A stretch of DNA of 64,000 nucleotides from Martelella mediterranea (GCA_003001975.1 PVUG01000004.1:1-64000); one strand, 5' to 3'; numbered from the stretch's first letter, positions 19,275-29,180 are shown. Translations and numbers: made by a program. The notes: a model not told the origin generated them from the sequence alone.

Positions 19275-20219
19275 CTAGCTTGTATGAGAATCGGCACTGC
19301 CGTAATGCTTGTCCGCGCGCGCATCACCGAACAGCCTCTTCTGTTCCAGATAGCCGCGCTGTGCGACGTAGAAGGCTTGCAGAAACGCCTCTTCCTCATC
19401 CGGCGCCACAGCTTCCTCATAGCCGATCTTGCGGCAAATCCGTCTTGCGGCATCGGAAAGCCGGGGCCGGTTCACCTCGTTTCTGGCACCGCGCAGCAAT
19501 TGTTCCAGCACCTGCAACTCATAGGCACCGTAGAGATCCATCTGTGCCGGCGTGAACACGAAACGTTCGGCGGCGGTTTCGGAAGCCGGCGCACTGGCCA
19601 GATCCGGCAACAGTGCGGACGAAGGATTGGTGATCACCGCTGTGCCTGCGATCAGATCACCCAGCCGCTGGCTTTGGGCTGTGACCATGGGAATAGCCAT
19701 GACAATGATCAGCCACAAAAGTGCTATGACCGGAAAAAGCAGGTTTCCCGCCGATGCCGAAAGAAGAATCAGAACCGGCGTGAAAATCTCGATTTCCTTC
19801 ATCAGATTTCGCACGACGATCCGGTGCACGGAAAGGCCGGTTCCATCCACGGCAACGGCACGGATTCCCAACAGCCGTTTACCCGGCGTGCGCCCGTTCG
19901 AAAACAGCTCGGCAATGATGTAATAGGGCGTACCGATGACAAGAAAGATCAAAGACCCGATGGCCTGCGCGGCCTGAAAACCGACCGAGCCGGTCAGCCC
20001 CAATGCCAGCAGCACAAGCACGCTGGCAACAATGGTAATGATGATATCGATGATCTGCGCCCCGGCCCGCGCATACAGGCTGGCAATTCTAAGCCCGAAC
20101 GGCACGCCTTCGGGCGGAATGATCGTCAGCGTTCTGGCCTGCGAACGGTCACGCCGCTTCTGACGGGCCTTTTTCTGCCTTGCAGGTCTGGCTTGTTGCG
20201 CAACGGTTCCGCTCGTCAT
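19275..20219 (-). CDS. RDD-family membrane protein
   Basis: A 314-residue protein. After a basic N-terminus (RPARQKKARQKRRDRSQAR) comes an RDD domain: ARAGAQIIDIIIT near the first helix, then GRTPGKRLLGIRAV between helices and RLGDLIAGT at the end. The C-terminal 90 residues are cytoplasmic and helical. RDD proteins are thought to be transporters or membrane partners. The ATG at 20219 overlaps the stop of the SpoIIM-like gene by 4 nt, which fixes the start and shows translational coupling in the MoxR-DUF58 operon. Confidence 0.88.
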   Translation of the reverse strand: MTSGTVAQQARPARQKKARQKRRDRSQARTLTIIPPEGVPFGLRIASLYARAGAQIIDIIITIVASVLVLLALGLTGSVGFQAAQAIGSLIFLVIGTPYYIIAELFSNGRTPGKRLLGIRAVAVDGTGLSVHRIVVRNLMKEIEIFTPVLILLSASAGNLLFPVIALLWLIIVMAIPMVTAQSQRLGDLIAGTAVITNPSSALLPDLASAPASETAAERFVFTPAQMDLYGAYELQVLEQLLRGARNEVNRPRLSDAARRICRKIGYEEAVAPDEEEAFLQAFYVAQRGYLEQKRLFGDARADKHYGSADSHTS

Positions 20220-21283
20220 GGCGCGCCCTCTCCGGCAGAAACATGTGCGCCGGTTTCGCGCGCATGAAGTTCCTTTGATTTGTTGCCCTGCCGCCCGGCC
20301 CCGATCAGCCAGACGAACCAGAGCGCCCCGATCCCCCAGCCAATGGCAATCCGCCACGCCGGCGCCGTCACCAGCTGGCGCGCAAAGCCTTCCAGAACGC
20401 CGGCCGCCAAAAGCATGATGGCGGCGAGAACCGCCAGTTTGACCGCATCATGCGCGGCATAAGCAAGGGAGGCCTTGCGGGTTTTCTCACCGGGAAACAG
20501 GAAGGCGCGGCCCAGCCGAAAACCGCCCGCCGTGGCGATGACAATTGCCGAAAGCTCCGTGACGCCGTGAATTGAAAGCCATGCGAACAGATCATAGCCA
20601 AGGCCCTTGTCCAAATAAATCGAACCCAGCGCACCGATCATGGTGCCGTTGTAGAGAATCAGAACAGCGCTCGGCACGCAGGCCATGATGCCGAGGACAA
20701 AGGCAAAGATGGCGATACGGGTGTTGTGCGAAAACAGATAGGTTGCAAAGGCGCCGAGCTGATCGAGCGCACCGGGCTCGCTGTCATAGATCACCCGCCG
20801 CAACGCATCGGCGCTGGCCTGCGGTCCCCGTCCCGCAGCAAGACCATCGGGCACAAAGGCATAAAACCAGGTCGGGTCCGCCTGCGTGAGCAGAAAGGCG
20901 GCGACAGCACCGAGTGCCATCAGGGCATAAGCGGCGATGAATTCGATGCCCGAACGCCGAAACGCCCCCGGCGCACCGGTCGTAAAGAAACGCGAAACAA
21001 CGCCGCTGAGGCTGGCGCGCGGCGCGTAGACGACGAGATAGGCCCGTGCGCTCAGGCTTTCCAGATAGGCGATAATCGCCGAATCAAGCGAAATCTCGCG
21101 GGCCACGGAGAGCGCGTTCACCGCCTGCCGGTAGAGCGTCACGAGATCGCGAGAATCACTAAAAGCAAGACTTTTCAATCCCCTGCGTTCGGCTTGCTCA
21201 ACAATTGCCTGAAGCCGCAGCCAATCGCCTTCGCGTTCGCTGCGAAAACGGCTTGAGCGGATCGTTTCGCCGGATGTTCTCAT
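20216..21283 (-). CDS. SpoIIM-like (stage II sporulation protein M family) membrane protein
   Basis: A 355-residue protein with a soluble helical N-terminus of about 110 residues and then five to six membrane helices. The core FSHNTRIAIFAFVLGIMACV, LYNGTMIGALGSIYLDKGLG and SIHGVTELSAIVIA is the SpoIIM/DUF95 signature. In Bacillus SpoIIM works in septal peptidoglycan degradation, but in non-sporulating bacteria the family sits next to MoxR, DUF58 and RDD genes and its role is unknown. Start and stop both overlap the neighbours by 4 nt. Confidence 0.9.
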   Translation of the reverse strand: MRTSGETIRSSRFRSEREGDWLRLQAIVEQAERRGLKSLAFSDSRDLVTLYRQAVNALSVAREISLDSAIIAYLESLSARAYLVVYAPRASLSGVVSRFFTTGAPGAFRRSGIEFIAAYALMALGAVAAFLLTQADPTWFYAFVPDGLAAGRGPQASADALRRVIYDSEPGALDQLGAFATYLFSHNTRIAIFAFVLGIMACVPSAVLILYNGTMIGALGSIYLDKGLGYDLFAWLSIHGVTELSAIVIATAGGFRLGRAFLFPGEKTRKASLAYAAHDAVKLAVLAAIMLLAAGVLEGFARQLVTAPAWRIAIGWGIGALWFVWLIGAGRQGNKSKELHARETGAHVSAGEGAP

Positions 21284-22593
21284 ATCAGTTCCCGTGACCG
21301 GATTGACAGATAGGTGGAGACAAGTTCCGACCGCAGCCCGCCCGGCGTGGTTTCGATGACAAAGACACCAAGACGGGAAAGCCGGTCCAGCACGCGGCGG
21401 CGCTCCCGTTCCAGGTCGCTTGCGGCCACCGTTTCGGCAACCATGTCGGTGCTGGTTGCCGATCTGCGGTGATATGTTTCCAGAAGCGGATCACGCAGCG
21501 TGACGAAGACGACCACATGATGCCGGTTCAGGACCTGCACATTTTCCACCAGAAGCTCCGCCGTTGTCGTGTCGACAAAATCGGAAAAGACAACGACCAG
21601 ACTGCGCCGGGACAGGCGCTGATGCAAATGGCTGAGCGCCAGCGTATGGTTGGTTTCCACCAGCCGGTATTCCAGCGATGCCGTATGCGAACGCAATTGT
21701 GCGAAAGCCCGGCGGCCATCCATGGGCGGAATGAACAGCCGCGGACGGGCGTCAAACGCAAACAGCCCGACCCGGTCGCCGCCCTGAATTCCCGCCCAGC
21801 CCAGCGCCAGCGCGGCATTGATCATATGGTCGATCTTGGCCAGACCGTTGATCGGTTCGCGCATCAGATGACCATTGTCGAGCGCCAGCACGATCGAATG
21901 GTTCCGCTCCGCCTGCATCTGGCGCGCAACCAGCGCACCATGGCGCGCACTGCGTTTGTAGTCGATCGTGCGGGTGTCCATTCCCGCGACGAACTCCCGC
22001 AACTGGTGAAATTCCGAGCCCTCGCCATGCACGCTAGCGGCCTTTGCGCCAAACTCGCTGGCCGCAAGCTGCATGTCGACTTCGCCGGAGTCAATCGAAC
22101 GGATATTCGGAACGGTCGCGATTTCCGCATCGAGCGGATGATAGCCGATGAGATCGACGAGGCCGAACCGGCTCTTTCTCAGCGTCGCGACGGACGACAG
22201 CGTCCATTTTCCGCGCAGGACAGCACGCACGCGAAGTTCTGCAACGACGCTGTTGCCGCTTTCCGGCTCGAATACAAAATCGCCGGGACCCGCCAGTCCC
22301 TCCGGCCACCGCAACCGCCCGGTCACCTGCGGCAGGGCCGGCGCGCCCTCCCGGCCCTTCAGACGGAGAATGACGGTCCCTTCCTCCCCCATGAAGATCT
22401 CACGCGGGCCGGCGATTTCCATGGTGTATTTCCGGCTTCCGGGCGTCATCAGACGATCGATAATGACGGCAGCGGCCAGAACCAGCCAGGCAGCCGTGAT
22501 GACATCGACCGGTATGGCGGGCAGCGCAAGAACCGCGACGGACAGGGCCGCCACGCCGCATGCCAGGGCCAGAAGCAGAACCGACGGACGCAT
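21280..22593 (-). CDS. DUF58-domain protein
   Basis: A 437-residue protein with two N-terminal membrane segments (SVLLLALACGVAALSVAVLA, then DVITAAWLVLAAAVIIDRL) and a soluble region. The DUF58 core is FHQLREFVAGMDTRTIDYKR followed by ARHGALVARQMQAERNHSIV and LALDNGHLM, part of a von Willebrand A-like fold. DUF58 proteins are usually substrates or partners of MoxR AAA+ ATPases. It begins inside the stop codon of the MoxR gene (TGATG), so stoichiometric expression is likely. Confidence 0.92.
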   Translation of the reverse strand: MRPSVLLLALACGVAALSVAVLALPAIPVDVITAAWLVLAAAVIIDRLMTPGSRKYTMEIAGPREIFMGEEGTVILRLKGREGAPALPQVTGRLRWPEGLAGPGDFVFEPESGNSVVAELRVRAVLRGKWTLSSVATLRKSRFGLVDLIGYHPLDAEIATVPNIRSIDSGEVDMQLAASEFGAKAASVHGEGSEFHQLREFVAGMDTRTIDYKRSARHGALVARQMQAERNHSIVLALDNGHLMREPINGLAKIDHMINAALALGWAGIQGGDRVGLFAFDARPRLFIPPMDGRRAFAQLRSHTASLEYRLVETNHTLALSHLHQRLSRRSLVVVFSDFVDTTTAELLVENVQVLNRHHVVVFVTLRDPLLETYHRRSATSTDMVAETVAASDLERERRRVLDRLSRLGVFVIETTPGGLRSELVSTYLSIRSRELI

Positions 22594-23549
22594 CAGCGCG
22601 GCGCTTCCGTTCTGTCGAGAATGGCCTCGAGCACCGCACGCGGGGTACGGCCCTCGATCTCTGCCGCCGGGCCCAGCACGATACGATGACGCATGACCGG
22701 AATGAACAGTCCCTTGACGTCATCGGGGATGGCATAGTCACGCCCGTCAAGGGCTGCGCGTGCGCGCACCGCGCCACAAAGCGCATCGGCCGCACGGGTT
22801 GAGACGCCATAGGCGATATCGGCATCTTCCCGCGTTGCCCGCGCCAGTTCCAGCACATAGCGCAGAATGGTTTCATCCAGCCGGATTTCATCGATCAGCG
22901 CCTGCCCGGCCCTGATCTCGTCGAGACCGGCAACCGGCATGATCGCGGCCTGACGGACATGGGCATCCAGCCCCTGATTGGCGTGACGTTTGAGAATTTC
23001 GAACTCGGCCGCCTCGTCGGGATGGTCGATGACCAGCTTGAACAGGAACCGGTCGAGCTGCGCTTCGGGCAGCGGATAGGTCCCCTGCTGTTCGATCGGG
23101 TTCTGTGTTCCGATGACGAAGAAGATATCGCCGACAGGATGGTCCACGCCGTCAATCGTCGCCTGACGCTCGCTCATGACCTGCAACAGCGCGGCCTGGG
23201 TTTTCGGCGGCGCGCGGTTGATCTCGTCGGTCAGCAGGATGTCGGTGAAGATCGGCCCCTTGACCAGTTCGAAACGGCGGGCGTCGAAATCGAAAATATT
23301 CGACCCGGTCACATCCCCGGGCATCAGATCCGGCGTGAACTGAATGCGCTTGAAATCGAGCGAAAGCGCGGCTGAAAGGCTGCGCGCCAGCAGCGTCTTT
23401 GCCGTCCCGGGCGGTCCTTCCAGCAGGCAATGACCACGGGCAAACAGCGAGATCAGCAGAAGTTCGACAATTTCGCCCTGCCCCTGAACCGCTTTTTCAA
23501 TTTCACCGGTTATCCGGTCACGAAGGTCGCGAAGCATGTCCAAATGCAT
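22593..23549 (-). CDS. MoxR-family AAA+ ATPase
   Basis: A 318-residue AAA+ ATPase of the MoxR family, believed to act as a chaperone for metal-cofactor or envelope complexes. Walker A is GPPGTAKT (45-52), Walker B is ILLTDEINRAPP (DEIN at 108-111), sensor 1 is VIGTQNPIEQQGTYPLPEAQ, and the arginine-finger region is AQLDRFLF. The ATG at 23549 is chosen because CAGGAGACCC lies before it; a frame 9 codons longer has no ribosome site. It overlaps the DUF4350 gene by 32 nt and the DUF58 gene by one base. Confidence 0.93.
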   Translation of the reverse strand: MHLDMLRDLRDRITGEIEKAVQGQGEIVELLLISLFARGHCLLEGPPGTAKTLLARSLSAALSLDFKRIQFTPDLMPGDVTGSNIFDFDARRFELVKGPIFTDILLTDEINRAPPKTQAALLQVMSERQATIDGVDHPVGDIFFVIGTQNPIEQQGTYPLPEAQLDRFLFKLVIDHPDEAAEFEILKRHANQGLDAHVRQAAIMPVAGLDEIRAGQALIDEIRLDETILRYVLELARATREDADIAYGVSTRAADALCGAVRARAALDGRDYAIPDDVKGLFIPVMRHRIVLGPAAEIEGRTPRAVLEAILDRTEAPR

Positions 23550-24855
23550 CGAGGGTCTCCTGAACTGCTTTTTCAAAGGGGATCAGCGCGGCAAGGCGCT
23601 GATGCGAATCGAGGCCGGTTTTCACCACGGCGTCATAGGTCTGCGCGAGGCGCTCACCCGTTTCCGGCACACGACGCCGGACGCGGGTCATGATCTGTGC
23701 CAAGGTTTCCGGCGCCGTCATGGGCCGGCGCGATGGCCCGAGCACCGCTGCGTCGAGCGTATCCATACGGGCATCGACATAGGCAAAGACAAGGTCGTCC
23801 TGGTCTCCCGAAAGCCGCAGCAAACGTGCGGATGCGGCAATGGTGCGGGTCTTCGAGGCCATGTCGGCCGTGTCGGCTTCCCCGACGGGAGAGCCGAACC
23901 GGCGGCTGCCGCGCCACAACGCCAGTCCTGCCGTTACCACAATACTGATCCACAGCAGCGAAAACGGATATTCGAAAAACCGCTCCAGGTCCGCAAGCGA
24001 ACGTTCGCGCGGATCGAGACCGCTTGTATCGGTGATGTTGGCATAGGTGGTGTTGTCGATATAGACCGGACGGCCTTCGGCAAGCTGGCCGATCACCGCC
24101 GGTGCGAGCCGGGCATTGTCACCATTGGCAAGCCCGTGATTGTCGAGAAGGTCCGGATCGGACAGCATGTAGAAACTGTCGCCCTCACCCCAGAGATCCT
24201 CGCATCGCGCCAGCAGCGTCCCCTTGTCGCCGAGTGTCAGCAGCGGCGCGCAGGCTTCATCGACGACATCGCTGAAAACCCGCGGCGCATAAAGCGCTGC
24301 CTCGCCATCCATCGCTTCGCCCGTCCGGCTGTCGATGACCGGAGAAACCACAAAATCCTCGCCGGCAGAGCGGACCGAAGGACCGCGCCAGAGCCCGAAG
24401 ATTGTCAGTTGACCGGTCGGGATCAGGACCTCGGGGGTCGCGGTTCCGCTCGTCACCATGTCGCTGCGCCATTTTGGCAGCACCACCAGCGTGTCGGCAT
24501 TTCCGATTTTCGCCCTGAAGGTTTCCAGAGACAGGTTGCGCAGCGTTGCAGCCGGGCTTCCGGCTTCTAGTTCCTTGGTCTCGCCGCGGCCGACGGTCAG
24601 ATCGGTATCATAGAGGGGCAGAAGCCGGAGTATCGGCGTTTTTTCGCCGCGCACTTCCTCCGGCGCGGACGGTTCTACCGCAATGCCCTCGCGCTTCAGC
24701 CAGAGCGCAAGCCCGTCCGTGCCAATGGCGCTGCGATCGATGCGGCTGGAACCGGAAAAGAATATCAGCACCATCGCCGCGACCACAACGGCGGCGAGAA
24801 TGACGAGCGGGAATGAAGAGCTTTCTTGCGCCTTCGCCGGCGTCTTTTCACTCAT
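23518..24855 (-). CDS. DUF4350-domain membrane protein
   Basis: A 445-residue protein with an N-terminal membrane anchor (FPLVILAAVVVAAMVLIFF), a large periplasmic DUF4350 domain (starting IDRSAIGTDGLALWLKREGI and containing ADTLVVLPKW), a second helix (FSLLWISIVVTAGLALW) and a cytoplasmic helical tail. This family is nearly always found in MoxR-DUF58 operons. The ATG at 24855 overlaps the stop of the DUF4129 gene by 4 nt; a longer reading to 24897 would only add residues inside that gene. Confidence 0.88.
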   Translation of the reverse strand: MSEKTPAKAQESSSFPLVILAAVVVAAMVLIFFSGSSRIDRSAIGTDGLALWLKREGIAVEPSAPEEVRGEKTPILRLLPLYDTDLTVGRGETKELEAGSPAATLRNLSLETFRAKIGNADTLVVLPKWRSDMVTSGTATPEVLIPTGQLTIFGLWRGPSVRSAGEDFVVSPVIDSRTGEAMDGEAALYAPRVFSDVVDEACAPLLTLGDKGTLLARCEDLWGEGDSFYMLSDPDLLDNHGLANGDNARLAPAVIGQLAEGRPVYIDNTTYANITDTSGLDPRERSLADLERFFEYPFSLLWISIVVTAGLALWRGSRRFGSPVGEADTADMASKTRTIAASARLLRLSGDQDDLVFAYVDARMDTLDAAVLGPSRRPMTAPETLAQIMTRVRRRVPETGERLAQTYDAVVKTGLDSHQRLAALIPFEKAVQETLDAFGHASRPS

Positions 24856-25553
24856 GCCTCGGTCCTCCGCAGAAACGGCACGGCAAGGTCCAGGCAATAT
24901 TGATAACGCTCGTTGTCGATCGTCTGCCCGCCAAAGACGACATGTTCCACCTCGGATGCCAGCGTTTCAAGCGCGTGCCGGTGCGAAAACCCGCCGGGTA
25001 GCCGCTGCATGATCTCGCGGGTTGTCAGACTGCGCTTGACCGTAACGCTGTTCTCCTGCGCCGCCAGCGCCAGAAACCGCTGCAGCACGATGCGCAGCCC
25101 CTCGCGCGGGTCGGGTTCAGCCCGCAAACGCTCCACGAGGCTGTGATCGATCGCCGCCGGCTCCGGCCGGTCCGGCACCGATTGCTGCGGAAAGGCCTTT
25201 CCGCGCCGCGGCCCGCCCAGTTCCGCCAGCGCATAGCGTGACCGGTAGACGAGAATGGCAATGGCGATGCCCATCAGCGCCAGAATCACCCAGCCCGTGG
25301 TTTCGCCCGGATTGAAAAAACCGTCGAAATTGCTGATTGGCTCGGGATCATCAGCCTTGGAAACGGCGGATCGATAGTCGATATCCGTTTGCAATCCACT
25401 GCCGTCGACCGCGTCGAGATAGGTTTCGCCGGACAGATCACGCGGTGGAACGAGCAACTTTCCCGGCTCTTCTGCGCGTGCAAGACCGGCGCTGAACACG
25501 ACCATCAGGAAAGCCGCATAAATCACTGACATTATTCGGCTTTCCGGCTGCAT
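24852..25553 (-). CDS. DUF4129-domain protein, first gene of the MoxR operon
   Basis: A 233-residue protein with a signal peptide or anchor (IYAAFLMVVFSAGLARAE), a periplasmic segment, one central helix (TTGWVILALMGIAIAILVY), and a cytoplasmic domain with SLTTREIMQRLPGG and VEHVVFGGQTIDNERYQYCL, the DUF4129 signature. It is the 5'-most gene of the coupled set. Either ATG at 25553 or at 25532 could be used; the first has a GGAG about 10 nt upstream. DUF4129 is sometimes joined to transglutaminases in other species, but not here. Confidence 0.85.
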   Translation of the reverse strand: MQPESRIMSVIYAAFLMVVFSAGLARAEEPGKLLVPPRDLSGETYLDAVDGSGLQTDIDYRSAVSKADDPEPISNFDGFFNPGETTGWVILALMGIAIAILVYRSRYALAELGGPRRGKAFPQQSVPDRPEPAAIDHSLVERLRAEPDPREGLRIVLQRFLALAAQENSVTVKRSLTTREIMQRLPGGFSHRHALETLASEVEHVVFGGQTIDNERYQYCLDLAVPFLRRTEA

Positions 25554-25805
25554 CAGAATCTACTCCGGCGTTCAGTCGTTCGCCCTTAGCATGGACCTGT
25601 GGCGGCTTCAAACAGAAGCAAGATTTTATCGGCTGCCGCCTTTTTCGAAACCGGCGCCTTACCATAAGGGCAGATTGCAGTTGAATGTGCAACAATGCGC
25701 CCGCCATCGCGCCGAAAAGCGTGGACGCAACAGCACCGGTGGCGACAGCAATTCCGCCACCGGAATTGAGAAAGAGGAAGGCCGGACCGGCCAATCGTGC
25801 CGAAC

Positions 25806-27797
25806 CTATTCGGCCGTTGCCGTGATATCGACCTGCTTCAGCAGGCTGGTCGGGTCCATTGAGGCTTCCATGAAGGCCGGCATGCCGATCCCCTGCTCGG
25901 GCTTTGCGATGATGGCAATCTCGAGGGTGTTCGGATCGGCGACAAAGGCCGAGAGCGCGTCCACAACAGTCTGGATAGCCGGATCATCGCCACCAAAGGT
26001 CTGCGTTGCAATCGACGGCAGCATGGAAATCGCCAGCTTGGCCTGGGCTTCGCTCATATCGTTCTGCTCGGCATAAAACTTCAGGCCTCTGGCAAAGAGA
26101 CCATCGTTTTTGACCTTCAGCGCCACCTCATGGGCGGACAAGCCCAAAGCGGCAGACTGAACGGCCATCATGTCGCCGGAGAAGAACGCCTCGTTGAAGC
26201 CGCCAATGAGGCCAGAAAGCGAAACGCTTCCCATGTCCTGGCCGCTGAGGGTGATATCTTCAACGACAAGCTGCTCGTTTTCCCTGTCCCAGTGGACCTG
26301 GACATTTTCCGAGACGGTCACGGTTTCATAGCCCAGCTGCCTGATCGTCTCGAAGACCGGATCGTCGGCGTTGTCGGCCAACCCGTACGTCAAATCCTCC
26401 AGAGACATATGGATATCGGTGGGAATATTGTTGAACGGTGCCTTCAGCGCCAGCGTGAAGTCCTTCATGGCGAGGTTGATGGGTTCATCAACATCAAAAC
26501 CGACCTCATCGCCTTCAATCGGCTTAACGTCGATCGCATAATCCGTCATCCGGAAAGTCCCGAAATCGGGCAGGAATGCTGTTTCCGGAAGCACATCATC
26601 ATCGCCGGCTTCCACGAACTCTCTGATTCCGTCAAAGGTCGGTTTCAGCGAAAGGTCCGTCCACGAAGCCTGTTTCAGCGTGACCGAATCCTCACCGGCG
26701 TGAACCGCCAGCCCGTCAAGCGAGAGGTCGACCACCATATCGTTCAGCGAGACAGCCAGACCATCGATCGCAAACGTCATGTCCGGCTCTTCGTCCGTGG
26801 TCAAACCGATACCCGAAATCTGGATATCACCCTTCGCGACAACATCGGCAAGCGACAGGACCTGAAGACCGAGACGCTGCTTTTCCTCCTCCGGCAGGAC
26901 ATCTTCAGCCGTTGCGTCCTGCAATGCCGTGATCGTGTCGATGACAGGCTGATCCGCCAGACGCATCGAGAAACCGTCACTGCGCAGTTCGTCATAGCTG
27001 ACGCGGGCCTTGTCCGTTTCCATGACGAAATTTTTGGCAGACATCGGCCCGTAGACCTGATGCGGCGCGTTTTCGTCCCCCTCCGGCTTTGCTTCGGTAT
27101 AGACCCGCAAGAGGAAAGGCCCATCGATGTCCTGCCCTTCGATATTCTCAAGCGAAACGGTTGCAGCGCCAGAGGTACCCTGGCCGGCTTCTGCATCCTG
27201 CAGGGCCAGCGTCATCTGCGTTTCCACGCCGCTGATGGAATAGTTCCCCACAATTCCGTCGACCACATCGTTCAGCACGACATCGGTGTAGGTGGTTTTC
27301 TGCTCAGAACCCGCAAGGGTCTCAACGGCCTCGACATTCGAAACCGCGATGCGCCCGGCTGACAGGTGTTGAAGACGCTCGGCCGGCGTCAGATCATTCT
27401 CTCCGGTGGCTGTGGCCAGAAAAGCACGGTTCAGACCGGCATTTTCAACCTTCAGGCCGGGAATCTCGATATGGGTCCGGTCCGTGTCAAAGGTGATGTC
27501 GCTTGCATCAATCATGCCTGACAGAAACAGGAATTCCGGTCGCGCTTCCAGCGATGCGATATGGACGGTGCTGCCGTTTTCCAGCGGAACGGAGACGTCA
27601 CGCATATGCACGCGGCCCATGAAATCGACCTTGACCGAATCGGCTTGGGCGCCGCCGTTTTCCAGACTGGTCGTCACCGTTTTTTCCAGCATGACCTTGC
27701 CGCCGACAACGCCTGCCGCAGCGATCACCGCAATTGCAGCCACTGACCAGAGCAGAACCCGCCCTGATTTGCGCGAACCCTTTTTCGTATCATCCAT
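25806..27797 (-). CDS. Membrane-anchored periplasmic protein, AsmA/YdgA-like (663 aa)
   Basis: A 663-residue protein with a basic start (MDDTKKGSRKSGR), one N-terminal helix (VLLWSVAAIAVIAAAGVVGG) and a long, acidic, beta-rich periplasmic region made of repeating amphipathic strands (for example VHMRDVSVPLENGSTVHIAS). The pattern is that of AsmA-like or YdgA-like (DUF945) envelope proteins, but I see no decisive motif. It is transcribed alone. AAAGGAAGCGCTTT precedes the ATG. Confidence 0.65.
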   Translation of the reverse strand: MDDTKKGSRKSGRVLLWSVAAIAVIAAAGVVGGKVMLEKTVTTSLENGGAQADSVKVDFMGRVHMRDVSVPLENGSTVHIASLEARPEFLFLSGMIDASDITFDTDRTHIEIPGLKVENAGLNRAFLATATGENDLTPAERLQHLSAGRIAVSNVEAVETLAGSEQKTTYTDVVLNDVVDGIVGNYSISGVETQMTLALQDAEAGQGTSGAATVSLENIEGQDIDGPFLLRVYTEAKPEGDENAPHQVYGPMSAKNFVMETDKARVSYDELRSDGFSMRLADQPVIDTITALQDATAEDVLPEEEKQRLGLQVLSLADVVAKGDIQISGIGLTTDEEPDMTFAIDGLAVSLNDMVVDLSLDGLAVHAGEDSVTLKQASWTDLSLKPTFDGIREFVEAGDDDVLPETAFLPDFGTFRMTDYAIDVKPIEGDEVGFDVDEPINLAMKDFTLALKAPFNNIPTDIHMSLEDLTYGLADNADDPVFETIRQLGYETVTVSENVQVHWDRENEQLVVEDITLSGQDMGSVSLSGLIGGFNEAFFSGDMMAVQSAALGLSAHEVALKVKNDGLFARGLKFYAEQNDMSEAQAKLAISMLPSIATQTFGGDDPAIQTVVDALSAFVADPNTLEIAIIAKPEQGIGMPAFMEASMDPTSLLKQVDITATAE

Positions 27798-28034
27798 AAA
27801 GCGCTTCCTTTTACCTGTGCTGATTTTCTAATTTTTATGCGCCCCCCGATTAGTTTTTCAGACAGCGATACGCAATCGGGAAGGTCTGATTTCATGATCT
27901 GTCTGATCGCCGAAAATACTTTTTTTCAATCGCATCTGACGTTTACGGGGCTGACAATGGTGGCTTGAAACGAGAAAATTGAAGCGTATAGAAAAAAATT
28001 AAATTCCATATTTTCAATACCTTGAAAACATCAA

Positions 28035-29180
28035 TCAATCCTTTTCCTCCATACGCAGATAAGAGATCGGATAGAACGGTTCTGAAAAGTGCGAAACGGC
28101 AGGGACTCCAACAATGTCATGTTGAAGCGCCATCTCCCAGCAGCCGTTGCAGTCCTTGCCGGTGGCCTGACTGACGGCGTTGTCGATGGTGTTGCGGACA
28201 TCCACCGTCATTCCGTGTGCCGTCCGAATGTCGTCGGCGTGGCCCGCAGCCAGCATCTCGTACATCGCCTCCGGGCCGGCGATCAGCACTGTAGGCGAGA
28301 AGATTTCGTAGGCTTCCATCACCATCCGCTCGCCGTCACTGCCGATAATCGGAGCACCGGGCTGATCATGTTCCGCCGGATGCCGCAGAAGCATGCCCTG
28401 TCTTGCGTTCAAAGCCGGTTCGCCATCGATTTCCCAGGCCAAACCGGTGGCATCAAGAACCGCAGACAGTTGTTGAACCATCCTGGAAACGTCCGCCTCC
28501 GCGATCTGCAATCGCTCCGGCGCGGGCTTGTCACGCGACACAAACAGGGTTGGAAGCTGCAACTGAAACGATCCACCGAAATCAGACGCCCCGCGATAGG
28601 GGTTGCGGGCCTCGATCGAGGTGGCGATCACATTCGGATCGTCAAGCGCTGCATCGGCCGCGCGCAGCTGGTCTTCGCGGCTGTGAAGAATCTCGAAAAT
28701 CCGCGTTACCGGACGCGAGGCATCCAGAAGCGGTTGCAGCGACGACTGTTGCGAGGCAACGCCCGGCGTGTCCGATGTCGAGCAGTATCGGGCTTCGCAG
28801 GTCCAGCGTTCGACCCGCCGGTCATCCCTGAACAGGGAGATGAAATAGCCATTGGCCACATGTGAAAAGCCGAAAGGCGCACGGATCGGATCAGGGTTGA
28901 CGGAAAAGTAGCTGTCCTCTGCCAGCGCCCGCAGCACGTCAGGGTCATCGACAGCCCGCAATTCGCCGCCTGCCGCAGGCTCATGCAACACCAGTACGGG
29001 ATGATCCTCGTCCAAAATCTCGACACCCCGCAGGAAATATTGCCTGCTCGTCAAACCGTCGTTTTTGGAAACCGTGGCCTGTGTCGCGTTCAACAGGGAT
29101 GACGGCGAAATGCCGAGATATGCCGCAAACATAACAACCACGATCATCACGGCGGCCACGGCAAGGACAATGTATTTCAT
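28035..29180 (-). CDS. Membrane-anchored hypothetical protein (381 aa)
   Basis: A 381-residue protein anchored by an N-terminal helix (YIVLAVAAVMIVVVMFAAYL) with a periplasmic region that contains cysteine pairs (TCEARYCSTSD and KDCNGCWEM) able to form disulfides. No domain is recognised. The ATG at 29180 is preferred over a longer frame to 29306 because the anchor then lies at the N-terminus. The gene is single and is followed by an AT-rich gap. Confidence 0.65.
   Translation of the reverse strand: MKYIVLAVAAVMIVVVMFAAYLGISPSSLLNATQATVSKNDGLTSRQYFLRGVEILDEDHPVLVLHEPAAGGELRAVDDPDVLRALAEDSYFSVNPDPIRAPFGFSHVANGYFISLFRDDRRVERWTCEARYCSTSDTPGVASQQSSLQPLLDASRPVTRIFEILHSREDQLRAADAALDDPNVIATSIEARNPYRGASDFGGSFQLQLPTLFVSRDKPAPERLQIAEADVSRMVQQLSAVLDATGLAWEIDGEPALNARQGMLLRHPAEHDQPGAPIIGSDGERMVMEAYEIFSPTVLIAGPEAMYEMLAAGHADDIRTAHGMTVDVRNTIDNAVSQATGKDCNGCWEMALQHDIVGVPAVSHFSEPFYPISYLRMEEKD

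Noticed and set aside
25438-25794. 118-codon frame upstream of and overlapping the DUF4129 gene
   Set aside because: Overlaps the start and first 115 bases of the DUF4129 gene, has no ribosome site, and its second half is low-quality Arg-rich sequence.
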